From contig NZ_CP012601.1 of assembly GCF_001278755.1 (NCBI RefSeq), forward strand, positions 3,348,154 to 3,412,153: DNA of 64,000 nucleotides. Reading direction: 5' to 3'. How positions within the stretch are numbered: the first letter of the stretch is position 1; every line of letters begins with the position of its first letter. The notes beneath the pieces were generated by a model that was given only the letters and a program-made list of their open reading frames with translations, was not told the DNA's origin and did not search any database. The position numbers were made by a program, and so were the translations under genes. Positions 1 to 8,578 of the stretch are shown here, in pieces. The DNA comes from Bacillus sp. FJAT-22090. Lineage in GTDB: Bacteria; Bacillota; Bacilli; Bacillales_A; Planococcaceae.

Positions 1-82
1 GTAATTTTGATATATGTGCTAGTTTTTCTAGTTATCAGTTACTGGTCATTCACGAAACGCGATGTAACTGCATAAAATGTTA

Positions 83-112
83 TTGACATATTAGTAATTC
101 TTATTGTATTCT
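83..112 (+). promoter_or_regulatory. Putative sigma-A promoter
   Basis: TTGACA at 83-88 and TATTCT at 107-112 are 18 bp apart. A strong Shine-Dalgarno stretch (AAGGAAAGGAG) follows at about 122-133, ahead of the small open frame at 144, so this looks like a real transcription start. Confidence 0.5.
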
Positions 113-143
113 GAAAATAACTTAAGGAAAGGAGTGAGGCATT

Positions 144-209
144 ATGGCAAGTGTATATACAAATCAACGAATCGGTAAGTTCATGATGTCCCACTCTATG
201 TGTTTCTAA
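144..209 (+). CDS. Small open frame, 21 codons, unknown
   Basis: An ATG at 144 follows AAGGAAAGGAG at a good distance and lies behind a plausible promoter at 83-112. The frame encodes 21 residues beginning MASVYTNQRIGK and ending at TAA. I do not recognise the peptide. It could be a leader peptide, because a terminator hairpin follows at 299-336 before the rsgA-type gene, or it could be the remnant of a longer gene. Its sequence gives no functional clue, and only the initiation signals support translation. Confidence 0.3.
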   Translation: MASVYTNQRIGKFMMSHSMCF

Positions 210-298
210 TTGTAAAACGAATATGCTTTTCATTTGCATTCAACACTGCAAATATTTTTCGTAAACTTTTTGATGCGCTTCTTTACTAATGACCGGGA

Positions 299-336
299 AA
301 CCATGATTGCTGATTCGTGCAGTCATGGTTTTTTTT
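299..336 (+). terminator. Rho-independent terminator
   Basis: AACCATGA at 299-306 pairs with TCATGGTT at 323-330, and the run of T continues to about 336. It ends the short transcript from the promoter at 83, or acts as an attenuator ahead of the GTPase gene at 401. Confidence 0.7.
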
Positions 337-338
337 AT

Positions 339-380
339 TGTCTAGCTCTAGTCGCCGATTGACGAGCGACTAGCGCTTTT
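339..380 (+). repeat. TGTCTAGCTC...GCGCTTTT hairpin repeat, copy 1
   Basis: The segment begins TGTCTAGCTCTA and ends GCGCTTTT. Between them CTAGTCGC (348-355) pairs with GCGACTAG (366-373). The same ends enclose a different stem at 55129-55228, and a lone TGTCTAGCTC end occurs on the minus strand at 60823-60832. Each copy lies just upstream of, and in the same direction as, a gene. Confidence 0.55.
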
Positions 381-400
381 AAAATTAGGAGGAAGCAAAA

Positions 401-1456
401 TTGAATTTAATTGAAAAATATGGTTGGACGAATAAATGGGAAGAAAAAATCACGGTAAAAGGAATTGCGGGCCGTGTGTTACTAGAACACAAAAATTTAT
501 ATCGTGTAGTTACAAATGAAGGGGAATGGCTATGTTCTCTATCTGGAAAATTTAAATTTGATCATGATCGAGAGGCATTTCCAGCAGTTGGTGATTGGGT
601 CGTACTTGAGCAAATGCCTGGCGAAGAAAAAGGAATCATTCAAGAAGTGCTTCCACGTATTTCGCAGTTTTCCAGAAAAATGGCGGGCATGACAACGGAT
701 ATTCAATTAATCGCGGTTAATGTGGATTATGTATTTCTTGTAATGTCACTCAATCACGATTTCAATGTCCGAAGATTAGAGCGTTATCTATTGGCAGCGT
801 GGGATTCAGGTGCTACACCGGTTGTAGTACTTACAAAAAAGGATACTTGTGATGACCTGGCCTATTATATAAATGAAGTGGAATCTGTAGCTTTTGGAGT
901 AGATATTTTTGCCGTGAGTAGCGTCAATGGTGAAGGAATAGACGAACTTTCCTTACTGCTTTCAGATGGTAAAACAGGAGCTCTATTAGGATCCTCTGGT
1001 GTGGGTAAATCTTCTTTAATAAATGCTTTATCTGGAGAAGAAGTAATGGCAGTTAGCGACATTAGGGAAGATGATAGTAAGGGCCGCCATACAACTACAC
1101 ACCGAGAATTGTCATTGCTTCCGAGTGGTGGCCTTCTAATAGACACACCCGGGATGAGAGAATTCCAGCTATGGGAAAGTAGTGAAGGTGTAAGTGCAAG
1201 TTTTAAAGATATTGAAGAATTGGCAGATGAATGCCGCTTCCGTGATTGTAAACATCAAAAAGAGCCAGGATGTGCAATACGAGAAGCAATTTCGACGGGC
1301 TCCCTAAAAGAAGACCGATATAAAAGCTATGTTAAACTATTAAGAGAGCTTGCACATATCGAAAGGAAAAATGATATCGTAGCTCGAAAAGTAGAACGAG
1401 ATAAATGGAAGCAAGTAACGAAAATACAAAGAAGTAATCATAAGAAGAAAAATTGA
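401..1456 (+). CDS. rsgA: Ribosome small-subunit-dependent GTPase A (RsgA/YjeQ family)
   Basis: This is a circularly permuted GTPase of 351 residues that acts late in 30S subunit maturation. An OB-fold region comes first (about 20-75). The G motifs follow in permuted order: TKKD near 145-148, Walker A GSSGVGKSS at 197-205 and DTPG at 248-251. A zinc knuckle closes the protein (C278, C283, H285, C291). The TTG start at 401 has AGGAGG at a normal distance. The length is that of the longer YjeQ type rather than the roughly 298-residue B. subtilis CpgA, and the gene is not in the prpC-prkC-rpe cluster where the housekeeping rsgA usually lies. It may therefore be a second paralogue. Family assignment is firm; the paralogue status is inferred. 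Confidence 0.88.
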   Translation: MNLIEKYGWTNKWEEKITVKGIAGRVLLEHKNLYRVVTNEGEWLCSLSGKFKFDHDREAFPAVGDWVVLEQMPGEEKGIIQEVLPRISQFSRKMAGMTTDIQLIAVNVDYVFLVMSLNHDFNVRRLERYLLAAWDSGATPVVVLTKKDTCDDLAYYINEVESVAFGVDIFAVSSVNGEGIDELSLLLSDGKTGALLGSSGVGKSSLINALSGEEVMAVSDIREDDSKGRHTTTHRELSLLPSGGLLIDTPGMREFQLWESSEGVSASFKDIEELADECRFRDCKHQKEPGCAIREAISTGSLKEDRYKSYVKLLRELAHIERKNDIVARKVERDKWKQVTKIQRSNHKKKN

Positions 1457-1478
1457 TTGCTTTTAAAGGAGTTTTAAT

Positions 1479-1928
1479 GTGATACAGATCCTTTTTCACC
1501 AAGAGGAAAAAGTTGCTGAGGAGATTTTAGAAATTCAACTACTTGCTTATAAAATTGAGGCAGAGCTGATAGAATTTGATGGAATTCCTCAGCTTCAGGA
1601 TTCTATTCATGACATAATTATGTCAAAGGAAATTTTTATCGGATATTATGAAGAGATGCAGTTGACCGGCTTTATATCATTTATGAACACTGACGAACTT
1701 ATAGATATTTGCAGACTCGTTGTACATCCGAACTTTTTTCGTAAAGGAATTGCATCCGCATTATTAAAGCATGTGTTAGAAATCAAAAAAGAAAATCAGC
1801 GAGTTGAAGTTTCAACTGGAGCAAAAAATACCCCTGCTATTCAGCTATACGAACGTTTTGGATTCAATAAAATAAATGATATTGAAATAGAACCGAACTT
1901 CTTTATTACACAGTTAATTTACAAGTGA
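1479..1928 (+). CDS. GNAT-family N-acetyltransferase
   Basis: A 149-residue protein with the GNAT acetyl-CoA fold. The central strand reads ICRLVVHPNFFRKGIASALL (about 78-97), which contains the pyrophosphate-binding loop RKGIAS. The stretch NTPAIQLYERFGF near 117-129 is the usual C-terminal GNAT motif. The GTG start at 1479 follows AAAGGAG; the overlapping ATG at 1477 is followed at once by a stop. It lies 22 bp after the GTPase gene and is probably co-transcribed with it. The substrate cannot be predicted; proteins of this kind acetylate small amines or protein N-termini. Confidence 0.8.
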   Translation: MIQILFHQEEKVAEEILEIQLLAYKIEAELIEFDGIPQLQDSIHDIIMSKEIFIGYYEEMQLTGFISFMNTDELIDICRLVVHPNFFRKGIASALLKHVLEIKKENQRVEVSTGAKNTPAIQLYERFGFNKINDIEIEPNFFITQLIYK

Positions 1929-1964
1929 AATATTTATGGAATATAAGTCGTGGCTTTGATACAA

Positions 1965-1995
1965 CCTAACTACTAACCAATCCGGTTAGTAGTTT
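1965..1995 (+). repeat. Terminator-like hairpin, copy 1 of a 31-bp direct repeat
   Basis: ACTACTAACC and GGTTAGTAGT form a 10-bp stem around AATCC. The 31-bp stretch is identical to 2250-2280, 285 bp downstream. This copy has only three T after the stem, so it is the weaker terminator of the pair for the GNAT gene. Confidence 0.7.
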
Positions 1996-2216
1996 CAGAC
2001 TGTTGACAAACGCTTTCATTCTTCGTTGCTGGCACCTCGTTGTAAGCTCATGAACCTAAGTTCTATTCGCTTCCGCCTCGGTGCTCCTGCGCGAGCTCGT
2101 CGCAAAGTGCCTTTGCTGGCGCGCGGGCCAACACGAAGTGGGTCATGCGACCGTTGCGACATGGATGTCGCGACCTTAGGTAGCCTCGACTGACAAGCGT
2201 TTTCAAGTCAGTCTGA
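1995..2216. repeat. GC-rich structured intergenic element with imperfect terminal inverted repeats
   Basis: No gene is present in 1929-2384. The left end (1995-2018, TCAGACTG...AACGCTTTCA) matches the reverse complement of the right end (2191-2216) with one small gap and a few mismatches. The interior is far richer in GC than its surroundings and holds a further hairpin, GTTGCGACAT with ATGTCGCGAC, near 2153-2175. No transposase is encoded. This is what a non-autonomous mobile repeat (MITE or REP-like) would look like, but its family is not identified. Confidence 0.5.
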
Positions 2217-2249
2217 AGTGACACCTTCGAAATTTGAACTTGTCCGCAT

Positions 2250-2280
2250 CCTAACTACTAACCAATCCGGTTAGTAGTTT
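2250..2280 (+). terminator. Terminator hairpin, copy 2 of the 31-bp direct repeat
   Basis: The sequence is identical to 1965-1995 (10-bp stem, AATCC loop). Here the stem runs into seven T, so it should be an efficient terminator. It ends immediately before the ctsR promoter region and would insulate the operon from upstream transcription. Confidence 0.75.
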
Positions 2281-2291
2281 TTTTGTTGTTT

Positions 2292-2310
2292 TTGATACGA
2301 ATCGTATCAA
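2292..2310. promoter_or_regulatory. Palindrome abutting the ctsR promoter
   Basis: TTGATACGA and TCGTATCAA form perfect 9-bp arms around a single A. The palindrome ends at the base before the -35 hexamer of the ctsR operon. It does not resemble a CtsR box and could be the operator of another regulator. There is no useful T run, so a terminator role is unlikely. Confidence 0.5.
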
Positions 2311-2358
2311 TTGCACATCTAAATATTTCTCGTTATAATATAGTCAAAGTTAGTCAAA
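2311..2358 (+). promoter_or_regulatory. ctsR operon promoter with CtsR operator
   Basis: TTGCAC (2311-2316) and TATAAT (2334-2339) are exactly 17 bp apart. Directly after the -10 lie two direct heptads, AGTCAAA at 2342-2348 and AGTCAAA at 2352-2358. This is the tandem heptad arrangement known for CtsR boxes (consensus A/GGTCAAA NAN A/GGTCAAA). Placed over the transcription start, it implies autorepression released by heat or protein stress. Confidence 0.88.
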
Positions 2359-2384
2359 GTCAGTTTGCGAGAAGAGGTGAGAAG

Positions 2385-2852
2385 ATGAAAAATATATCTG
2401 ACATTATTGAAGGTTATTTGAAGTCAATTATAGAAGAAGAGAGTAAGGGGCAAATTGAAATAAAAAGAAGCGAAATTGCTGAAAAGTTTCAATGTGTTCC
2501 ATCACAAATAAACTATGTGATTAATACTCGATTTACCCAAGATCGCGGTTATTTAGTAGAAAGTAAGCGTGGTGGTGGGGGATATATTCGAATTCTCCGC
2601 GTACGTGCGCATAACAAGGCTGATTTGATTGAGCATATAATACAAAGCTTACAAAATGGTGCATCTGAGTCGATGACGGAAGATATTGTATTTCGATTAA
2701 TCGATGAAGAAGTCATTACAAAACGAGAAGCAAAACTTATTTTAGCGGCGATGGATCGTACGACTCTTTCGATTCCGCTTCCTGCAAGAGATGAATTGAG
2801 ATCTCGTATTTTAAGAGCCATGTTATTAACGATAAAATATGAAAAAAAGTGA
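2385..2852 (+). CDS. ctsR: Transcriptional repressor CtsR
   Basis: A 155-residue dimeric winged-helix repressor of class III heat-shock genes (clp genes). The N-terminal DNA-binding domain begins MKNISDIIEGYLKS and includes the winged region with RGGGGYIRI near 61-69, whose glycine-rich tip carries heat sensing in characterised CtsR. The C-terminal part is the dimerisation domain with which McsB interacts. I chose the ATG at 2385 because GAGAAGAGGTGA precedes it and the family starts here; an upstream in-frame codon at 2283 would run through the promoter. It heads the four-gene operon ctsR-mcsA-mcsB-clpC. Confidence 0.96.
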   Translation: MKNISDIIEGYLKSIIEEESKGQIEIKRSEIAEKFQCVPSQINYVINTRFTQDRGYLVESKRGGGGYIRILRVRAHNKADLIEHIIQSLQNGASESMTEDIVFRLIDEEVITKREAKLILAAMDRTTLSIPLPARDELRSRILRAMLLTIKYEKK

Positions 2853-2872
2853 ATTAAACGGGGTGTTGAAAA

Positions 2873-3418
2873 GTGATTTGTGAAAATTGTAAACAAAGAC
2901 CAGCGAAAGTAACGGTTACACAAGTGCATAACGGTGAACACTTTGAGAGACATTATTGTGAGGTCTGCGCTAATAGTCTCCACCCGTTTTACGTAGAGTA
3001 TAAACAGGATCCACTCTCCCTACATCAGCTGCTGTCCAACTGGTTCAGCCATGCAGATCAGCAGCCGGTACACCAGAAACAAAGTAAACCACAATTAGTT
3101 TGTGATGAATGCGGTTGGTCCATCCAACGTTTTCTAGATGAAGGGAAGTTTGGTTGTGCTTCTTGCTACGATAGCTTTAGAAAACAACTGCCCAATGTAT
3201 TTAAACGATTGCATAACGGTAATACTACGCATGTTGGTAAGGCGCCAGGAGCTCTTGGAGAGATACTAGAGATAAAGAAGAAAATTGAAGCTATTCGTTT
3301 GCAAATGAAAGATGCTATTGAAACAGAACGTTTCGAGGAAGCTGCTAAGTTAAGAGACGAGGTAAGAGAACTCGAAAGTAAGCTTGCCACGGGAGGTGAC
3401 GAAACACATGTCGATTGA
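2873..3418 (+). CDS. mcsA: McsA, activator of the McsB arginine kinase
   Basis: A 181-residue zinc-binding protein that activates McsB and takes part in CtsR and ClpC control. Two pairs of CxxC motifs are visible: C3-C6 with C29-C32, and C77-C80 with C95-C98. A UVR motif follows near 135-170 (IRLQMKDAIETERFEEAAKL), like the ClpC-contacting helices of UvrB and UvrC. The GTG start at 2873 lies 20 bp after ctsR. The gene overlaps mcsB by 11 bp, so translation is probably coupled. Confidence 0.94.
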   Translation: MICENCKQRPAKVTVTQVHNGEHFERHYCEVCANSLHPFYVEYKQDPLSLHQLLSNWFSHADQQPVHQKQSKPQLVCDECGWSIQRFLDEGKFGCASCYDSFRKQLPNVFKRLHNGNTTHVGKAPGALGEILEIKKKIEAIRLQMKDAIETERFEEAAKLRDEVRELESKLATGGDETHVD

Positions 3419-4502
3419 ACGCTTTTTAGACAATTCTCCATCAAGCTGGATGGCGGGGAATGGAGAGCATTCAGATATAGTCATGAGTACTAGAATACGC
3501 TTAGCTAGAAACTTAAATGGCTTTCGCTTTCCACTTGCATTTACCGAAGACGAAGCGCATAAAATTGACCAATCCGTTTCGGCTACTTTATTAGATGCAA
3601 ATGAAGAGTTGCATGCAAATTTTACTTCAATTCAAATAAAAGATTTATCTGAGTTAAGCCGTCAAGTTTTAGTAGAAAAGCATTTAATTAGTCCGAAACT
3701 CGCCAATTCACCAAAAACAGGGTCTGTATTACTATCGGATGATGAGTCTGTCAGTGTAATGGTCAATGAAGAAGATCATATCCGAATTCAATGCTTGTTT
3801 CCAGGACTACAAATACAAGAAGCATACAATCAAGCTGATAAGATTGATCGATTATTAGAAAAAGAGTTGCCATATGCGTTTGATGAACAATTTGGCTATT
3901 TAACAAGTTGTCCAACAAATACGGGAACAGGCTTACGAGCATCCGTTATGATGCATTTGCCAGCTTTGACAATGACAAAACAAATGAACCGAATCATTAC
4001 AATCATTTCAAGACTAGGAATGGTTGTAAGGGGTATATACGGTGAGGGTAGCGAAGCGCTCGGCAATGTTTATCAAGTGTCCAATCAGACGACCCTAGGT
4101 AAAACAGAAGAGGATATACTTGCCGATCTTCAAAGTATTACCGAACAAATTATTCAAAAAGAAAGAGAAGCAAGAAATTCACTATTAAATCATTCTGCAA
4201 ATACACTAGAAGATCGGCTATACCGTTCACTAGGAACGCTGTCTTTTGCTCGAATTATTTCGACAGAAGAAGCGGCAAAATGCTTATCAGATGTACGTTT
4301 AGGAATAGATATGGGACTTATTCAAGACGTAGATGTAACTATTTTGAATGAATGTATGGTGTTTATGCAACCTGGTTTTCTTCAAAAGTATGCTGAAACA
4401 ACATTAAATGCTTCGGAACGAGATATGTTTCGAGCGAAGTTATTAAGGGAACGGTTGCAAATGGGAGAAAAACTGAATACAAAAGGAGAGGAACTTGCAT
4501 GA
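3408..4502 (+). CDS. mcsB: Protein arginine kinase McsB
   Basis: A 364-residue phosphagen-kinase-like enzyme that phosphorylates arginines. In B. subtilis this marks proteins for ClpCP and disables CtsR. Typical kinase segments are visible: [16 protein letters not shown] near the start, [16 protein letters not shown] in the middle, and [20 protein letters not shown], which carries catalytic loop residues. The ATG at 3408 follows GGGAGGTGA. A TTG 24 bp upstream lies ahead of that Shine-Dalgarno and is unlikely. The gene overlaps mcsA by 11 bp and clpC by 4 bp. Confidence 0.95.
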   Translation: MSIERFLDNSPSSWMAGNGEHSDIVMSTRIRLARNLNGFRFPLAFTEDEAHKIDQSVSATLLDANEELHANFTSIQIKDLSELSRQVLVEKHLISPKLANSPKTGSVLLSDDESVSVMVNEEDHIRIQCLFPGLQIQEAYNQADKIDRLLEKELPYAFDEQFGYLTSCPTNTGTGLRASVMMHLPALTMTKQMNRIITIISRLGMVVRGIYGEGSEALGNVYQVSNQTTLGKTEEDILADLQSITEQIIQKEREARNSLLNHSANTLEDRLYRSLGTLSFARIISTEEAAKCLSDVRLGIDMGLIQDVDVTILNECMVFMQPGFLQKYAETTLNASERDMFRAKLLRERLQMGEKLNTKGEELA

Positions 4503-6949
4503 TGTTTAATCGATTTACACAAAGATCTCAAAAAGTATTACAACTAGCACAAGAAGAAGCTATTCGTTTAAAGCATGAATCTATTGGTACAGAACATATA
4601 TTACTTGGTCTTATACGAGAAGGAAGCGGAATTGCAGCAAAAGCGCTTGAAGCAATCGAAGTAGATCCGAAAGTTATTGAAGCTGGAATTGAAGAGTTAG
4701 TAGGGAAAGGGACAGAAGAAGTTGGCCCAATCGTTCATTACACTCCTCGTGCGAAAAAAGTGATTGAACTTTCTGTGGATGAGTCTCGCAAATTAGGTCA
4801 TTCCTATATTGGAACTGAGCACCTATTACTTGCACTAATTCGTGAAGGTGAAGGGGTTGCTGCGAGAGTATTAAATAATGCAGGAGTAAGCTTGAACAAA
4901 GCTCGCCAGCAAGTACTCCAATTATTAGGAAGCTCAGACCAATCACATGGCAACGGTAGCAATAGTGCTGCACCTGCGAGTACTCCAACATTGGACGGAT
5001 TAGCGCGCGATTTAACTCAAATAGCAAGAGAAGGTACACTGGATCCTGTTATTGGACGTAGTAAAGAAATAACCCGCGTGATTGAGATATTGGCGCGTCG
5101 TACAAAAAACAATCCTGTTCTGATCGGTGAGCCAGGGGTAGGTAAAACAGCGATTGCTGAAGGCCTTGCGCAGCAAATAGTACAAAATGAAGTGCCAGAA
5201 ATTTTACGTGATAAACGTGTCATGACACTTGATATGGGTACAGTCGTTGCTGGTACAAAATATCGCGGAGAATTTGAAGATCGTTTGAAAAAAGTGATGG
5301 ATGAAATTCGCCAAGCCGGAAATGTAATTCTATTCATAGATGAGCTTCACACTTTAATTGGAGCGGGCGGAGCAGAAGGTGCAATTGATGCATCAAATAT
5401 TCTTAAACCTGCATTAGCACGTGGAGAAATTCAATGTATTGGTGCGACTACTTTAGATGAATACCGTAAATACATTGAAAAAGATGCTGCTCTTGAGCGT
5501 CGTTTCCAACCAATTCAAGTGGATGAACCATCAGTTGACGAAGCAATTCAAATTATATATGGTTTGCGTGATCGTTATGAAGCGCATCACCGTGTGAAAA
5601 TTACAGATGAAGCTGTTGAGGCTGCTGTGAAGATGTCTGATCGTTATATTTCTGATCGTTTCTTACCAGACAAAGCAATCGATTTAATCGATGAGGCTGG
5701 CTCAAAAGTAAGACTTCGCTCTTATACAACACCACCTAATTTAAAAGAATTAGAAGCGAAATTAGAGGCGGTTCGTTCGGAGAAAAATGCTGCAGTTCAA
5801 AGTCAAGAATTTGAAAAAGCTGCTTCTTTCCGTGACAAAGAGCAAAAACTAAAAGATGAATTAGAAAAAATGAAAGACACTTGGAAAGAAAAACAAGGCA
5901 AAGAGGAATCTGAGGTAACAGTAGAAGATATCGCTGCAGTTGTTTCTATGTGGACGGGAGTTCCAGTATCAAAACTGGCACAAACTGAATCTGAAAAGTT
6001 ATTAAAATTAGAAGAAAAGCTTCATGAAAGAGTAATTGGACAATCAGAAGCGGTAGATGCAATTTCTCGTGCAATACGTCGAGCACGCGCAGGTTTAAAA
6101 GACCCAAAACGTCCAATTGGTTCATTTATTTTCCTTGGGCCAACTGGTGTTGGGAAAACAGAACTTGCTCGCGCTTTAGCTGAAGTAATGTTTGGTGACG
6201 AAGATGCGATGATTCGTGTAGATATGTCTGAGTACATGGAAAAACACTCAACTTCTCGTCTTGTTGGTTCACCTCCAGGATACGTTGGATTTGACGATGG
6301 CGGCCAGTTAACAGAAAAAGTTCGCCGTAAACCTTACTCTGTTATCTTATTAGACGAAATTGAAAAAGCGCATCCAGATGTATTTAATATTCTTCTTCAA
6401 GTATTAGAAGATGGACGCTTAACAGATTCTAAAGGTCGTACAGTAGATTTCCGTAATACCGTTGTTATTATGACTTCAAACGTTGGTGCAGATGCTCTTA
6501 AATTCAATAAGCATGTTGGGTTTAACTTAAATGAAGGTGGAAAAACAGACTATAAAGATATGAAAGGTAAAATGCTAGAAGAATTGAAAAAAGCATTCCG
6601 TCCTGAATTCTTAAACCGTCTAGATGAAATGATTGTATTCCACTCTCTAGAAAGAGAACATTTAAAACAAATCGTGACATTGATGACAGAACAGCTTGCG
6701 AAACGCTTGAAAGAACAAGGTATTGAGCTTGAATTAACGGAAGCTGCTCAAGACAAGATTACAACAGAAGGATATGATCCAACTTATGGAGCTCGCCCAT
6801 TGCGTAGAGCGTTACAAAAACATGTAGAAGATCGACTTTCTGAAGAGTTACTAAAAGGCGAAGTGCTCAATGGTCAACATGTTGTGTTTGACGTAGAGAA
6901 CGATGAATTTGTTGTTCGCACGAAAGCTAAAGTAGTTACTGAAGGTTAA
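4499..6949 (+). CDS. clpC: ATP-dependent Clp protease ATP-binding subunit ClpC
   Basis: An 816-residue class I Hsp100 unfoldase that feeds substrates to ClpP. In order it has two N-terminal Clp-N repeats (about 1-145), the first AAA+ domain with Walker A GEPGVGKT at 210-217 and Walker B LFIDELH, a middle coiled-coil domain with a UVR-like segment ([20 protein letters not shown]) that binds adaptors, and the second AAA+ domain with Walker A GPTGVGKT near 547. VGFN in [11 protein letters not shown] near 680 sits where ClpP-binding loops lie in the family. The start ATGATG overlaps the mcsB stop. It is the last gene of the operon, followed by a terminator. Confidence 0.97.
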   Translation: MMFNRFTQRSQKVLQLAQEEAIRLKHESIGTEHILLGLIREGSGIAAKALEAIEVDPKVIEAGIEELVGKGTEEVGPIVHYTPRAKKVIELSVDESRKLGHSYIGTEHLLLALIREGEGVAARVLNNAGVSLNKARQQVLQLLGSSDQSHGNGSNSAAPASTPTLDGLARDLTQIAREGTLDPVIGRSKEITRVIEILARRTKNNPVLIGEPGVGKTAIAEGLAQQIVQNEVPEILRDKRVMTLDMGTVVAGTKYRGEFEDRLKKVMDEIRQAGNVILFIDELHTLIGAGGAEGAIDASNILKPALARGEIQCIGATTLDEYRKYIEKDAALERRFQPIQVDEPSVDEAIQIIYGLRDRYEAHHRVKITDEAVEAAVKMSDRYISDRFLPDKAIDLIDEAGSKVRLRSYTTPPNLKELEAKLEAVRSEKNAAVQSQEFEKAASFRDKEQKLKDELEKMKDTWKEKQGKEESEVTVEDIAAVVSMWTGVPVSKLAQTESEKLLKLEEKLHERVIGQSEAVDAISRAIRRARAGLKDPKRPIGSFIFLGPTGVGKTELARALAEVMFGDEDAMIRVDMSEYMEKHSTSRLVGSPPGYVGFDDGGQLTEKVRRKPYSVILLDEIEKAHPDVFNILLQVLEDGRLTDSKGRTVDFRNTVVIMTSNVGADALKFNKHVGFNLNEGGKTDYKDMKGKMLEELKKAFRPEFLNRLDEMIVFHSLEREHLKQIVTLMTEQLAKRLKEQGIELELTEAAQDKITTEGYDPTYGARPLRRALQKHVEDRLSEELLKGEVLNGQHVVFDVENDEFVVRTKAKVVTEG

Positions 6950-6962
6950 TAAAAATTATTAT

Positions 6963-6998
6963 GGGCATTCCATACTTTATGTAAGGGATGCCTTTTTT
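6963..6998 (+). terminator. Terminator after clpC
   Basis: GGCATTCC at 6964-6971 pairs with GGGATGCC at 6985-6992, followed by a run of seven T. It closes the ctsR operon. Confidence 0.85.
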
Positions 6999-7093
6999 TC
7001 AATATAACGGCAGCGCATTACCCCTTGAGCTAATATGCAAATGCTTCTGGTGTAGTGACAGGCGCTAATGCTTTTTTTACATAGGAGGAAGTA

Positions 7094-8464
7094 ATGGCTA
7101 AAAGAAAAACGAAATTTATGTGTAATTCTTGTGGGTATGAGTCAGCTAAGTGGATGGGAAGATGCCCTGGTTGTGGGGAATGGAATACGATGGTAGAAGA
7201 GTTAGAAATCGTTTCAAAGGGGCCTAAACGTTCTTTTCAGCATTCCACAGGAGTAGCTCAAAAAGCCACACCTATTATCTCGGTAGAAACAGTAGAAGAG
7301 CCACGAGTTGAAACGGAGCTTATGGAACTGAACCGAGTACTCGGAGGTGGGATTGTGCCTGGGTCGCTTGTATTAATCGGTGGTGATCCAGGTATCGGTA
7401 AATCTACTTTACTATTACAAGTCTCTGCTTTGCTTGCCAATAAAGGGGAACGGGTATTGTATATATCTGGTGAGGAATCTATTAGACAAACAAAACTCCG
7501 AGCGGAACGACTTGGTGTCACATCTGCGGAACTATATATATATTCTGAGACAAATTTAGAGTTAATCAATGAAACAATTGAAAGTGTAGAGCCACGATTT
7601 GTCATTGTCGACTCTATACAAACCGTACATCATCCGGAAGTAACGAGTGCTCCTGGGAGTGTGTCCCAGGTTCGAGAATGTACGGCTGAACTAATGCGGA
7701 TTGCTAAGACAAAGAATATAGCGATCTTTTTGGTGGGGCACGTAACAAAAGAAGGACAAATTGCTGGTCCTCGTTTATTAGAACATATGGTAGATACGGT
7801 TTTATATTTTGAAGGAGAACGCCATCACACTTATCGTATTTTACGTTCTCAAAAGAACCGTTTTGGATCGACCAACGAAATTGCTATTTTTGAGATGGTA
7901 CAACAAGGATTAAAAGAAGTATTGAATCCTTCCGAACTATTTTTACAGGAACGCTCCCATGGAGCAGCTGGTTCCGCTATTGTTGCATCGATGGAAGGGA
8001 CGAGACCGATTTTAGTGGAAATTCAAGCACTTGTCACACAATCGAGCTTTAATTATCCAAAACGAATGGCTACCGGTATTGATCAAAATCGAGTTTCTTT
8101 GCTTATGGCAGTACTCGAAAAACGTATGGGATTACTGTTACAAACGCAAGATGCTTATATAAAAGTTGCCGGAGGTGTAAAATTAGATGAACCTGCTATC
8201 GATTTAGCCGTCCTAGTAAGTATAGTATCGAGTTTTAGAGATACAGGGGTTACCCCAACAGACTGTTTTATAGGAGAAGTTGGACTTACAGGTGAAGTTA
8301 GAAGGGTATCCAGAATCGAACAACGTGTGCAGGAAGCTGCAAAATTAGGGTTTAAAAGAGCAATTATCCCTGCTTCTAATATAGGAGGTTGGGATTATCC
8401 GAAAGGCATTCAAGTAGTTGGCGTTGAATCTGTAAATGATGCCATGAAAGAAGCTTTTCAATAA
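7094..8464 (+). CDS. radA: DNA repair protein RadA/Sms
   Basis: A 456-residue RecA-like helicase that promotes branch migration in recombinational repair. It has an N-terminal zinc finger (C10, C13, C24, C27), a RecA-type ATPase core with Walker [11 protein letters not shown] near 96-105, the RadA-specific KNRFG motif at 254-258, and a C-terminal Lon-protease-like domain (about 290-456). The ATG at 7094 follows AGGAGG. In B. subtilis radA is followed by disA, a c-di-AMP synthase; here the next gene is the yacL homologue. Confidence 0.97.
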   Translation: MAKRKTKFMCNSCGYESAKWMGRCPGCGEWNTMVEELEIVSKGPKRSFQHSTGVAQKATPIISVETVEEPRVETELMELNRVLGGGIVPGSLVLIGGDPGIGKSTLLLQVSALLANKGERVLYISGEESIRQTKLRAERLGVTSAELYIYSETNLELINETIESVEPRFVIVDSIQTVHHPEVTSAPGSVSQVRECTAELMRIAKTKNIAIFLVGHVTKEGQIAGPRLLEHMVDTVLYFEGERHHTYRILRSQKNRFGSTNEIAIFEMVQQGLKEVLNPSELFLQERSHGAAGSAIVASMEGTRPILVEIQALVTQSSFNYPKRMATGIDQNRVSLLMAVLEKRMGLLLQTQDAYIKVAGGVKLDEPAIDLAVLVSIVSSFRDTGVTPTDCFIGEVGLTGEVRRVSRIEQRVQEAAKLGFKRAIIPASNIGGWDYPKGIQVVGVESVNDAMKEAFQ

Positions 8465-8578
8465 AATATATTTGTTTCTATAAATGAATTAACAGGGGTG
8501 ACTAGTTGCTCCTGTTAGTCATAATAGACGTATAACAAAATTTGACGTTATAATAAATGATAACTGGAGGTGGAATGT

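Noticed and set aside
39-239. 66-codon minus-strand frame at the window start
   Set aside because: It has a weak start, no family similarity and lies opposite the promoter and small frame supported on the plus strand.
2549-2983. 144-codon antisense frame opposite ctsR and mcsA
   Set aside because: It is the shadow of strongly conserved genes on the other strand, with no ribosome binding site.
7005-7080. Second terminator before radA
   Set aside because: GCATTA and TAATGC before a T run could pair, but the loop is about 46 bases and the stem only 6 bp; support is too weak.
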